64,000 nucleotides of DNA from positions 7,959,001-8,023,000 of the forward strand of contig JAULSR010000001.1 in NCBI GenBank assembly GCA_030512295.1, in the 5' to 3' direction. Under the pieces are notes generated by a model that saw only the letters and a program-made list of their open reading frames with translations, searched no databases and was not told the origin of the DNA. Source of the stretch: Bombardia bombarda. Lineage: Eukaryota; Ascomycota; Sordariomycetes; Sordariales; Lasiosphaeriaceae. A program made the position numbers and the translations under genes. Positions within the stretch are counted from its first letter, which is position 1. Each line of letters opens with the position of its first letter. Positions 11,558-23,124 of the stretch are shown piece after piece.

Positions 11558-12953
11558 GATACAAGGACGGAGATACAATCGAGGTCAGATCCTTCGGCTG
11601 TCTTCCACGTCGCTTTCATTTCTTTGTCGGTCGGTTCTCTCTTTCTCACTTTCCTTTTAATGTTTGAACATGCATGTTCTGTCATTTTACACCCAAGTTG
11701 CTCACGTACACGCTGAACGCTGAACCCCACCCAAATGTTCAACCTCGCACGTTTTATCTTTGCAAGCAGAGCGCGCTTTAAGGATACCCCAAGAGTCTTT
11801 TAAATGGTGTCGATCGGATAAATTTTCTTGTCTTCCTCCAGTAACCTACGTCTATTTCTTCATGCCACTATTTTGTAACCTTCATAATTGCGGTCAATAC
11901 TTAATACGACCGACAGATGCTACTGTGGAAGGAGGTCGAGAAGTACAAACTCGGGTACCTCTCATCATGACTGGTCTTTCTACAGGCTCTTCCACCACAA
12001 ATCACGAAATCGATCATAGTTGACGAGGAATTATAAGGGACCTGGGCCTCAAGTTGTAGGAACAAGTGTTTTATTGATGCTACGGTCGCCAGATGCATGT
12101 GACTTCTGTCAATGACTAAATACAACGTATCCGTTCGCTAACGGGCCACAATGTCACGTTTGGTGGCTGAAGTTCAATCTATAATACTTTGAGGAATTCT
12201 GGGCGAGTCTAGTCAGAGCTCGGCGAGTGAGGATACGATGCGACGCCGGAATTAGCCTATTGCAGTAAGAGTCCACAAAGGGCACACAAACACGGAACAT
12301 GGCGAAGTTTCCATTATTGATTGCGCTTCCAGAAGCAACATTAGCCATATTTAACCCCCTTTACACCGCGCTACTATATTTATCCGCCATTACCAACATC
12401 GATTCAATTCTTTCCCACACAATAGTCCGACTCGATAGTGCTACCCCGGAAAGGAGAGATGCAACTGCAATCGAGAACCTGGTCTGTTCAGGGCCCGCCC
12501 GATATTGTCTTCGCCGTTCCATGCTACGGGGACACAACTCAGCAATGGTTCGCGCCAGCCACATGCACCAGGAAGCAAAGACTATTGCTGCCGATGTAGG
12601 CCTCGACAGAGACGATGTGCTGCGTCGAAATTGAAGCGAGGACTAAGCTTACGAGTCTGCAACCCACAATCCATGGTTGCGTAGCAAGCAAAGCATGGAG
12701 ACATCGTAGCCATCCAGCACTCGTTGCATCTTCCCGATCCAACTCTCGGAGCAGTCTTGGTGGCTAAAGGGGCCAGCTATATACATGACTTACAGGCGAG
12801 GCCCCTCAATTACTGTGCCGGGCCTGTTTTCTCTCCCTTAATACTAATACGCCAATACGTCTGGTCGGATCGACGAAGGGTAGGCCGGCGATCAGTTTCA
12901 ACTTCAGCATCTTTGTGGGACTCTGCCAATCTTTACCCATTCCGACAACCACA
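11558..12953. other. Intergenic
   Basis: No supported gene. An ATG frame at 12299-12634 codes 111 residues but shows no domain, and its composition resembles non-coding DNA. The promoter of the LysM gene should lie in the last few hundred bases. Confidence 0.45.
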
Positions 12954-14313
12954 ATGGGACTCTCAATGTTGTTCAAGGGTGTCGTCGTTTGCGCTTTGGG
13001 GATTGCCTCGCGGGTTGCTGCAGATGCCAATGATGTGGCAGCCTGCACGAAAAGCGTCCAGGCGAAGCAGGGAGACACATGCGCCACTATCTCTTCAGCG
13101 GCTGGCATAACGGTGTCGCAGTTCATCAATTCGAATACCTTCATCACCAGCTGTTCGGAGCTCGTGGTTGGCGGTTCGTACTGCCTTGCAGGAACACAGG
13201 CCAGCCTGCCAGGAACTCCAAGCAGCTCGATCCCACCGACCCCATCCCCTTCATCGGGACCCTTGAAGGTCAGCACCGACGGGACTTGTGGAACTGGTGT
13301 CACCTGTGCTGGGTCGACCTTCGGGAGCTGCTGCTCCGAGCACGGCTTCTGTGGAAGCACCGCCGACTACTGCGGCACCGGCTGCCAAGCCGGCCTCGGT
13401 ACGTGCGGCAGTGCATCGTCATCCCCTTCGGCGCCCATCACGACGCCCCCGGCCCCAACCACAACCGTCACCGTCACTTTGACGAGTACCGTCGGTGTCA
13501 CGCGGACCTCGGTGATAGTGACAACCTCAACTGCGGTCGTAAGCAACACCGTGGCCGCCACCAAGACAAACACTGTTACCCAAACCAGTATTGTCCTGGC
13601 GACTAGCACCGTTCTTCAGACTGCCACAGCTGTCGCTACATCTACCCAGACTATCCGAGCCACCGTTACGGTCTTGAGCACTAGCATCGTGACATTGACT
13701 ACAACAAGTCTGATTCTTGCCACCTCCACAACCACCAGCCTCACTATTCGAACATCGACGGCCACCGTTACCAACACCGCCCTGGTGACCTCGTTTGAGA
13801 TCGAGACCTTGACCACCATCAAGACAGTGACAATCACAACAGTAGCAACTGTTACGACGACAAGCACGAGGCCGGTAATCACCACTACTGTGGTGTCGAA
13901 TCCACGCCCAACCCCTTATTTGCCCGGCAGTTTGAGCTCTTGTAAGTGGCCGATCATGAGTACCAGAGCATGATAAAGGGACTGACTTTGGTTTCTCCAA
14001 CTCAGGCAAATCCTTTGACAAGATTGTAGACACCGATTCTTGTCGGATAATCGCCAGTCGGAATGGCATTACTCTTCTGAATTTGTACGTCGAATGCTTC
14101 CAACCCTGGAGCTCTTGTGTACTTAATATCTTCTTGAATGCTAACCTCGTGACCCTGCACAGCTACAAGTGGAATCCCACAGTACGTACCGACACTCCAC
14201 ATTGAACCCATGTAGTACTCCCTACACTACTGTGGTTGCTTAATACTAAGCATGTTTATCAGCTCGATTGCGACGACCTCTGGGTCGGCTACTACATCTG
14301 CGTTGGGGTATAA
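12954..14313 (+). CDS. Secreted chitin-binding protein: LysM - CBM18 - Thr-rich linker - LysM
   Basis: Exons 12954-13941, 14006-14084, 14163-14181 (a 19-nt micro-exon) and 14263-14313 give 378 residues. A signal peptide (MGLSMLFKGVVVCALGIASR) precedes LysM 1, which contains QGDTCATISSAAGITVSQF. A hevein-like CBM18 module follows (GSCCSEHGFCGSTADYC), with its usual dense cysteines. Then come about 190 residues of Thr/Val/Ser-rich linker, likely O-glycosylated. LysM 2 is at the C-terminus, DSCRIIASRNGITLLNF joined by splicing to YKWNP. Without the micro-exon and last exon LysM 2 would be truncated. Known fungal relatives bind chitin, shielding hyphae from plant chitinases or hiding chitin fragments from immune receptors. 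Whether this one is an effector or a cell-wall protein is not shown by sequence. Confidence 0.87.
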
Positions 14314-14957
14314 CACTAGCAATGTGTTATGGTTAAGACTTGAAGAATGAATCTATTTGGCGAAAAGCATGATGAAGGGTTAGTAAGCATTGGAAATAGT
14401 TGGTGAATAAGTAACATGGGCCCTTTCTGCGCAACAGTCTGGAGTCTAGAGCGCTTCAAATGCATATTTAAGTATGGGATATTCATACGATATGAACGAA
14501 CACACGGAGGCCAAAATAGGGTTCGAAGGCATGGACTTAATGACAGAGTAACGACGTTTGTTGGTGTAAGCATTGTGGTGTTGGGAATTCCAAATTCATC
14601 AGGGCTGTGTCTGGGTATCATGAAGTAGGTACGTAACCAACTGGAAATGATACTTATCAGGAACCCCCGTCATCCGACATGCCAACTGTGTAACCACACC
14701 TCCAATGCCGTTCAAGTTGACCAACCGGCGAGTAAGTAATGAAATGAACTAATGCAAGACCCTAGCATTGTCATAAGCGTAAATCCAGTGGTTGATCCCA
14801 GAGCCCTTACCCGGGTCGCCGAATCCTACTTACCTGATCTTCGTCCTGTCCCATCCCAATCCCCAAAAACACTTCAACATCAAATGCCAAGACTTATACG
14901 ACCCAGAGCTCTGGATAGATGCACGCTGCCGACAGCTGAAGAAACAGCAAACCCAAA
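14314..14957. other. Intergenic
   Basis: 3' flank of the LysM gene and promoter of the cupin gene, both rightward. No gene seen; short frames lack family features. Confidence 0.5.
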
Positions 14958-15811
14958 ATGGATCAAAACGCGCCCGACCACAGCGAACCCATCATAGCGT
15001 ACCCTCCTCCCCCGCCCACATTCAACCACCAAGACCCAAAGCCTACCTCAACTAACCCCTCCCCCCATCACAGCTTCGACGGCGGCGTCGAAACGCGCAT
15101 CGTAACGCACCCCGGCCGGGCCTTCGCCTTCGAAGTGACCTTCAACACGGCGAACCCCATCCTCGTCAAGCTGGCCGGGCAGAAGCCGCCGCTGCACTTC
15201 CACCCGTACCAGGCCGAGTACATGGAGGTGCTCGCGGGGCGGCTGATGGTCGAGGTGGACGGGCACGAGCGCGTGCTGCGCCCCGAGGACGGCGAGATGT
15301 GCGTCCAGCCGTGGGCGCACCATCGGCTGTATCCGCCCGCGCTGGCGCCGGGGGATAGGGACACCAGGACGGTATTCTTGCTGTCGGGGGACGAGACGCC
15401 AGAGGTGTACAAGCTTGATTTGGTGTTTTTCACGAACTGGTATGCGTACCAGGATGAGGTTTTTCTGAGGGGGAAGAGGTTGGATTTGGTGCAGGTTATG
15501 AGTGTGAGCCATTGCCTGTGTTGCCCTACGTGCGAGCCGCTTTGAGAAGTGTATGTGTCGCGTGCTAATATGATTTTATTTGCTAGATGTTTGATGCGGG
15601 CGCGTCGTACCTGTCTTTGCCGTGGTGGGTGCCCTTTGGGAGGAGCATCTCCAGAGCGCTGGGCATCGCGGTGGGACGGTGGATTGGCGGGCTTCTTGGG
15701 TACCAGCCCTTTCATCGCAAGTGGACGCTGGACTGGGAGACGGCCTGCCAGAGGATGGAGACGACCATGTTTCAGAGGCGTTTTGCCGATCGTCGGGCAA
15801 AGGAGGACTAG
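14958..15811 (+). CDS. Cupin-domain protein with hydrophobic C-terminal helix
   Basis: Exons 14958-15503 and 15587-15811 (intron donor AGT|GTGAGC, acceptor GCTAG) give 256 residues. Start ATG at 14958 sits in a good context (AAAATGG). After a Pro-rich N-terminus there is one cupin barrel. Motif 1 is G-QKPPL-HFH-PYQA-E-YMEVLAG, matching GX5HXHX3-4EX6G. Motif 2 is represented by EMCVQPWAHH. His, His, Glu and His metal ligands are therefore present. The second exon encodes YLSLPWWVPFGR and a stretch ending VGRWIGGLLGYQPF, which could sit on or in a membrane. Such cupins often occur beside fungal secondary-metabolite genes and may isomerise or oxygenate small molecules. Here the next gene, about 690 bp on, is a FAD oxidoreductase in the same direction. 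Confidence 0.82.
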
Positions 15812-16499
15812 AACTATTGTGTGATTATCAAGGAAGTATTAGCAGGTTGCCCGAGAGTTACTGGTAGTATCTATAGAAGGTGCTGGCCTGGGCCGTCCCT
15901 TCGATTCCAGTGCAGAAGGTTAATAGGCCACAATAAACGTCACCAAAGCAACAAGCGAACAATAGTCATATGGGATGCCAGTGTACGACACAGTGCACCA
16001 CCGCTTCAAATGTTGCGGGTTCAATTCCTTGCGGCGGCATCTTTTATAGCAGTTTCACGCATTATTTAGGGGTCGACAGAAATTTCGCCCGCTATCACGG
16101 TCGTGTTCCGACTATGGGGATGTTGGCGGGCTCCGGGGGCTTTGTGAGGGTTCGGGGGCTTATGAGAGTTCGGGGGTTCAAATGACCATCCTTTTTTTTG
16201 GGGGAGCGTATGTGGAGTGCTGACCTCAGAGAGATACAGGTTCGTCGTCGTCTCCAGAGGTCTCACCTCCGCCATCATTGATACCGGACTTTCCTCATGC
16301 GGGCACATGTCTGACCATCACCAACCATGCAGCCATTCCAGACAGACAGCACCTGTCTCTTTACCTGCTCTATACGCGGTCTTTGTGCCACCATAAGCAG
16401 GGCCATACACCCAGATACTTCATATACAGAAACAAAGACCGGCCGCCGCCAGGTACTCATCGTCATGGCCTGCTTAAGCCACTTGACCTACTCGCAACC
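15812..16499. other. Intergenic
   Basis: Between the cupin and the first FAD oxidoreductase, both rightward. A short repeat of the type gttcgggggctt/gttcgggggttc occurs at about 16148-16180, just before a T9 run. No gene. Confidence 0.5.
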
Positions 16500-18366
16500 A
16501 TGGGCCACCTTATCATTGCAAACATAGCCATGCTGGTAATGGCCCTTGTTTCTGCCGCTGCAGAGCTTCCTGTTGCCAATGCCGGCGCCCTGATCCAGGC
16601 GTGCCTATCCCTGCGCAAAACATCTCCTAACACCACTTATGTTCCGTCCGATCAAGGATATGCTGCCCTGAGTACAGAGAACTGGTTAGAATACTGCCTG
16701 CCTTGTCAGTCCGTGTCGCTCATCCAGACTGTTGCTAATTCACCACCAGGTCCGCAACTGCGCGCGCCACACCAGCCTGCATTGCGCAGCCAGCCACCGC
16801 GGGAGAGCTCCAGAGCATCGTCAAGCTACTTACAAGCAAGGATGTGAAGTTTGCCGTTCGTTCGGGCGGTCATTCTCCGTCACCGGCCCCCTTTGGGGCC
16901 AACATCATCGATGGCGTACTCATCGATCTGTCATCTTTGAGCCAAGTTGTTTACGATGCGGCGAGTGGAACCGCCACTGTTGGCGCTGGAAATCGATGGG
17001 GAGCCGTCTATGATGCCCTGACGCCACACAACGTCACCGTGGTTGGCGGCCGCGTGGTTGACGTCGGTGCAGGCGGTCTGATCTTGGGTGGTAGGTTAAT
17101 ATCTGCAAGTCGTGATAACCTTTTCCTGGCCTGACCCCTCTCAGGTGGCTTGTCATACCTGTCAGATCTGTATGGCATGGTCTGCGACAACGTAGCCGAG
17201 TTCGAGGTAACAACTTCAATCTGTACCGCCTTTGAATTATCAAGATACCCTTTTCAATAGTCGAAGCTGATTTCTCATGAACAGGTCGTGCTTGGAAACG
17301 GCTCACTCATAAAGGCAAACCAGAACCAGAACGCAGACCTCCATTGGGCGCTCAAGGGAGGTAGCAGCAACTTTGGTATAAGTTCCTATGGCCGTCTCCT
17401 GATCACTATTGCTTCTTTCATAGTCTAACTGAAACAGGCATCGTCACGGCCTTCAAGCTGTATACGTACCCCATGGGGCTAGTATGGGGCGGCCGAAAGT
17501 TCTACACGTTCGACAAGCTCCCCCAACTCTTCAACGCCATGCTCGAATACCAGTCCATGCCCAACAAGGACCTCTATGCCAACGTCGACCTGCAAGGCTT
17601 CACCACCAACACTACCCAGTGGTTCATTCTCACTCTCGTCTATCTGAAGCCCGAAGCCCACCCCCCTGCCATGGCACCCTTCTACGACATCCCCACGGCC
17701 ATGGACACGACGCAGATACAGACATACCCCGAGTTCCTAGCCGGTCAACCTGCACCAGATATTCCAAGGTGAGCAAGTGAGCAAGCAAGCTCCTGCGAGA
17801 CATCCATGAATAAAAGCCCCTGGCTGAGCTTTATCCCAACCAATACCACTACTCCAAAGTTAGGTACTTATCGACCACCTCACAGATGGGACTGGTTCAC
17901 AACAACCTTCACCCCCACCGCCGCCCTCTACTCCCAAATCACATCCATCGTAACCACTGCCCCAGAGCTCGCAGCCATCAGCTCCCTCACCGCCGGCTCC
18001 CTCGCCATCGGCGTCCAGCCCATCTCCGCGAACCTCGTGCTCGCCGGACAGCTACGCGGCGGGAACCCGCTCGGCCTGCAGCCCGTCAACCAGACCTGGC
18101 TGGTCCTCGACACAGGCTGGTGGTCTCCGGCCGGCGACGCCGTCGCGCACAACGCCACGGCGGGCCTTATCACCCGCATCGAGCGCGCCTCGACGAAGAG
18201 CGGGCAGTATCTGCCCTACATCTTCCAGAACGACGCGAGTTATGACCAGGCGGTGTTGCAGCATTATGGGGAGGCAAATGTGGCGAGGCTTAAGAAGGTG
18301 CAGAGGAGGTATGACCCCGGGCTGGTGTTTCAGAGGCTGGTGCCGGGGGGTTGGAAGCTTCTTTGA
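16500..18366 (+). CDS. Secreted FAD-linked oxidoreductase, BBE-like (copy 1)
   Basis: Six exons, 16500-16684, 16750-17090, 17145-17206, 17285-17375, 17438-17768 and 17886-18366, give 496 residues. A signal peptide (MGHLIIANIAMLVMALVSAA) starts the protein. The PCMH-type FAD-binding domain has KFAVRSGGHSP, whose His is the usual covalent FAD attachment site. The second Cys that makes bicovalent flavin in berberine-bridge enzymes is absent: that position reads GRVVDVGAGG. GGGLSYLSDLYG and LHWALKGGSSNFG follow, and the C-terminus is a BBE domain (YGEANVARLKKVQRRYDP). Such enzymes oxidise alcohols, sugars or ring systems, and several act in fungal secondary metabolism. It is a paralogue of the gene at 28872, with introns at matching places. 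Confidence 0.9.
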
Positions 18367-19039
18367 GCGGTGTGCATGCGTGGTTTCTGTCTGTCCTTAT
18401 CAGCGTTACATAACGACTGGGTCTGGACTCTGGTGCAGGATATCACACTGCAGTTACCTTCCTTATGCAAGGTGGTAACGGTCGCCTAGGTAGAGTTGGA
18501 TAGAATCGGAGTTTAACGTCCTTGCCTAAGCGAGCATGTCCCGTGATAAAGCAAAAGAGGACTCTGAAACAAAGGAGTAAAAAGGGGGAAGGATATTGTG
18601 CGTGCGGCTTGGGCGCATCTTGGATGCTGTCCCCCTTCCCCATTCCTTTTGGCATCATGTTATCATCAAAGCCGTCAACATTATAATAGTGAAAAGTTTA
18701 ACAGTAGAATCCAGAACATGCTACAATTGGTATGCGCTATTGACTGCCTATCGACATCATCAGATGATGAACGTCAAGGCCGAGGTATTTCAAGGTTCGT
18801 ACACGCAAACGGCCTATTTATACAAGGACAATGCCTCATCCTTCACGCCCCCTTCTCAACACCAACAGAATAAAATAAAAAAGAACGCCCGCTTTTTACA
18901 TGACATGACTTGAATAGACCTAAGCCAGCCATCCGAGTCCCATCATCGAAGTAAACACATCCCACCCATCTCACCCCTTCTTCCCTTCACCCCCCCCCCC
19001 CCCCTGGCCAGCCAGACCCGTAGGCAGCAGGCACTTGAA
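18367..19039. other. Intergenic between convergent genes
   Basis: 3' flanks of FAD oxidoreductase 1 (plus) and the rhodopsin-like gene (minus). Contains an aataaaataaa stretch near 18870 and a C15 run at 18990-19004. No gene. Confidence 0.5.
18990..19004. repeat. C15 homopolymer
   Basis: Uninterrupted run of 15 C just downstream (relative to its direction) of the rhodopsin-like gene. A likely site of length variation or sequencing error. Confidence 0.9.
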
Positions 19040-20517
19040 TCATACCCGACTCTGCTCAGGCCCATGTTCAGGCCCATGTTCAGGCCCATACTCGCCAAGC
19101 GGGATATAGTTGTCCTTCTTGTGCAGGGCTGTCTCCGACTCGGTCTCATTGTAAAACACGCGGGTATCGGTTTTTGGCGCCTGCGACTTCCACGTGCCGA
19201 GCGCCGTCCGGTCCACCGTGGCGCCCGTCTTGGTGCCGCGGTTGGACGAATTCCTGCTCCTATACGCCGAGACCGTGCCCCAGACGCGACCGACACCCTG
19301 GCGCAGGCCCGGCAGCGAGGCGCCGATCAGCGCCACGGTGGGTTCGACTTGGGAGGGGATCCAGTAGGTGACGCCGTAGTGGTCGAACTGGGGTGGGATG
19401 AGGCGGCTGAGTTCGTAGTCGAACCCTGTGATGTCTTTTTGTCAGCGGGTGCTCTCAGTGAAGGAAGGGGGTAGGCAGCCATGTAGGCAAGGTGGTAATT
19501 TGATGCAATAACTTACATGTCTTGTCGATCATGTCGTATCGGGCCATCTCCAAGACAAAAACTGCGAGCTTGTACGCTGCGCAGACAGTCGAGCTGTGGT
19601 TCGTGTTAGTTCAAGCCCAACAAGGCGGAAAAGGGGGTTCGGAAATTGGGGTGTGAACATACCCAGCACCCATAATCAAGAGCACGGCAACGCCAGCCCG
19701 TCGCCCCAAGGGCATCTGCAGCTTGCTGATAGGCCATAACGGGAGGAAGAGCAAAATGGCGTCAAATACCATACTGACGCTGTAGAGCGCGACCGACATG
19801 TAGTAGTAATAGAAATCGTCCATGTACAGGTGGCGCTCAATAATGTCCCAGGCTTTGTATAGAGGCCTGCAGATGAAGATGGGCGTGATGGCAAAAACGA
19901 TCAGATAGATGACTTGGAGGACGAGCAGCCCCTGAACAACAATCTTGAACTTGGAGCCGGGCGTCGAAAACATGCGCTGATAAAAGAGAAGAATCGAGGT
20001 TCGAATTGCCATACTCATGGCCGGATATAACCAGGTGCCTCCTATGATGCACTTTTATCTGTGTTAGTAATGTCGCATAGAAGTGACGGACCCAGATGAT
20101 AATGACAAAGACCAAGACACGACGTCGGCTACAACATACCTAAAGCCAAATCGAATATTCGCCAATCGTGATCTCCCACAGTGGTTTTCCAACTCCCGCA
20201 TGCAAGTTCGCGTATATGGACATGGTAGACCATCCGAGATACAAGAGCTATCAGCGATCCCCGAGTCAGTAAAGCTCTGATCTCCCCAGCGCTGCTAGCA
20301 GCAATACAGCTCCGGTCCCAGGTAGACTCACCAGCGCTGGAATGATGGTCCAGTCATCAAGGCCGTAAGAGCGTGTCATGAATCTCGAATACAAGCGCCA
20401 GAGGACGATAAAGGTGGTGACGCCCGCCATGACGCCGACGGCGACGGCGACCGAGTAGACCTTGTGCGTATCATTGATCTGATCCGGCGGCGGCAGCAAA
20501 ACGTCGAGGGAAGCCAT
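19040..20517 (-). CDS. Fungal rhodopsin-type seven-TM membrane protein, with in-frame TAG at end of exon 2
   Basis: Exons on the minus strand are 20517-20332, 20247-20140, 20051-19663, 19593-19517 and 19425-19040; the frame totals 381 codons before the stop. It matches the fungal rhodopsin-domain (PTH11/SAT4-like) integral membrane family. Typical features are FIVLWRLYSRFMTRSYGLDD in TM2, a GVGKPLWEITIGEYSIWL segment, the CIIGGTWLYPAMSM and SILLFYQRMF helices, a VFDAILLFLPLWPISKLQMP helix and a hydrophilic tail. The last codon of exon 2 reads TAG (20140-20142) directly before the GTATGT donor, where the family usually has a residue such as Gln (CAG). As read, translation would stop after 97 residues. 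All other splice sites are intact. It may be a recent pseudogene or a sequence error. The tail holds three GPEH/GPEQ repeats. Confidence 0.75.
19057..19090 (-). repeat. 12-bp tandem repeat in coding tail (GPEH units)
   Basis: About 2.8 copies of caggcccatgtt, encoding GPEH-GPEH-GPEQ on the minus strand just before the stop codon of the rhodopsin-like protein. A likely length-variable site. Confidence 0.85.
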
Positions 20518-23093
20518 CTCGGCGGTCGACGGGGGTGGCGCACAATGAGCGCCTCGCAGGTGGTCGGTCGGCCGGCGGCAGTGTCTGGTGTTCGTTCGCA
20601 GGTCGTGATAGCTGCCTGCTACCGCAACGCAAAGGAACCGGCCTCAAAAAGGAAAAAAAAAAGGATGACAAGATGACCCCAGGGCCAACGGGTAAGACAG
20701 ATGAGAACCGTTTTCCTCTTCCTTGCCTTCTCTTCCCGCCTCGATTCTTTGCGTCGTGTCAGATCGTCAGTCAGCTTACCGAGACATTGAGTGGTGCTAG
20801 ACTGCGGCACTTGAACCAGGTGGGTGGGTGGGTGCGAGACCGCTTACCTTAATGTACTGTTTACCTTGGCATGTTCTTTTGGATTTGAGAAATGCAAAAG
20901 TACGGGGGGGTTTTGCTCACTTCTCTTCTCCAATAAGCGAATCCTCCCTTCTCAAGTCTCGCAGTCAGTCCCCAACTCCCCGACCATGCACAGGACTTAC
21001 CCAATGAACATGGGCAGCAAATACTCCTAGGGGGTTAAACTGTCGCCATCACCCTATCATTTTGTGAACGCCGAGAGACTAGCAAAGGAAAACGGTGCGG
21101 CACATGTCTCTGGGTTCGGGCATTCAACTCCTCCTCGTTCGTTTTTCTTCACCTCTCCCACTCTCTCGGTTCCCTTCTTTTGCGTCCATTGGGTGTTTCA
21201 ATATTGGACGAGGGAGCAGCAAGCCCTGGGGGTTGCATGAAAGCTGGGCCTGGGAGCCTGGCTCTGCAGGTGGTGGACGCCTGGACCGCGCCATCTCCAC
21301 GACGCCGGGTGGCCTCCAGGAAGGTATCCTACTGGCTGCGCATACATTGGGGTATACCAGTGGCGCGCTATATCGTTGCTTTTTAGTTTTACCGACTGGG
21401 CTTGCGAGTGAAGGGAAATGAACAAGTAGCAGTCGATAACGGCGTGCATAGAAAATAGTTACAACAGAGCAAATTTTGTGTCCAACAGCATCGTTGTGCT
21501 TGTTATCGTTGTGCTTGTTAGACAGACAGAGCCCAGCACTGCGCCACGAGATCGCAGAGTCTGGGTTCTGTCCAGGTCTGCAGGTGTCTGGTCGGCGGTT
21601 TTGTCAATCACTGCCCGATAGAGGTGAAGAACGTCAGTCACTGGCCATGTTCAGTGTCCACAGGCTGGTGCAAATCCCCCGCTTCAGCACTGGGCATCGC
21701 CTATGGCCCCCGAGACTACCACTTGACGAGATCGAGTCCGGAGTGCTGGGAAGTAAACGTAATTGGTGTAATACCACGTGGGCACCCACTGTCCAAAGGG
21801 CCAAAATTGGCAATGATATTCTCTCATCGGACTGGGTCGCACAATGGGCAGGCAGGAGTATGGTTTGTGCGAACAATGGTATTGCGCATTCCGTGCATTC
21901 CGTTCATGTTTTCCATGATCAATATCGACTTTGTACCATGCTGAAGGCAGTTTAATGCCTTACATATCTTCATCCATCCCCTAAACATCCTTATTCAGCA
22001 TGGCGTTCAATGTCAAGAGACGTTAGGTGGGTTAGCGGTGGGGGTCCATCAATCAATCCTACCTAGCGCCAAGATATGCTAGCTGACTCTATCACACCAA
22101 AGGACCAAGGGGTGATGGTGTGTGATGGGCCTTTCCCCGCCGGTATGCCTGGATCACGAACCTTAGTACTACCGTTGGTGCAAGCCACCCACATAATGGA
22201 TGGACGTTGGACAGAAACAAACTGAATTCAGAACACAACTGCCGTGTTGTTCCATGTTTGCGGCTCTCACAGGGCTACAACGTGGCCTGCCATGCTGTGC
22301 AACCACACCATTTACTGAATATAACAAAGAATATTTCTGTCTTCCATTTAACCTACCAACTGTCTGTCCCATTCTGTGGCAGGATGCCGAAGTGAGGGTG
22401 GGTGGGTGGTAGGTGGTGGGTGGTGATGGTTCGCGAGTGCCTTGACCAAAGTTAAAAACCATAAACCAGCGGGTGGGCAGCTTTCCATCCCGTCGCAAAT
22501 CTTGAATGGGAAGGAGGTACGGAACGGGTTCCACCTTTTCTGTCCGTCACACCCCGACCAGAACGGAAAGTACAACCCTTCGACCAATCGCATCATTTCA
22601 TGGTCCCGAGATACGGCCGTGCATTTTGGAGTCGCAGTCTGTGCCTCTGCCCTACAGAATTCCTGGGTCAGGCACACTTCTGGGAGGGTCGGACTGGCAG
22701 TGGGGCATCATACTGGGCGGTGCAACCCACCTGACAGGAATCACTCTTTCCATTATTAAGAGCAGGTGCCATCAGAAGGAAAAGGGGAGGTGGGCTGAGT
22801 CGAGCGAGACAAAGGTCGGCGGGATTCCGTTGCCCGCCATTCCTTCATCGCGATTCATGTTCTCTCCGCTGGGGCAGCTAAGTTCCTGAAACTCCTGCTC
22901 CGTCTTCTCCTTGCCTTTTGTTTGTCACACACTTCTTAATTCAGGCCTCATCGGCGATATCCATTCATCTTCACACCTCTCATCGCAGGTCTTACCTTCG
23001 TAAGGTAACTTCCAATCGGATTTAATCAAACATCTCTAGGAGCGAACAAAGCCAATCCTTGAAGAAGTGTGCGGAACATGCCTTGCAAAGATT

Positions 23094-23124
<31 letters not shown>

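Noticed and set aside
12299..12634. 111-residue ATG frame on the plus strand
   Set aside because: No domain, signal peptide or splice context, and no coding-like composition.
23094..23119. A26 run as the tail of a retroposed element
   Set aside because: No LINE or SINE body and no target-site duplication recognisable around it.
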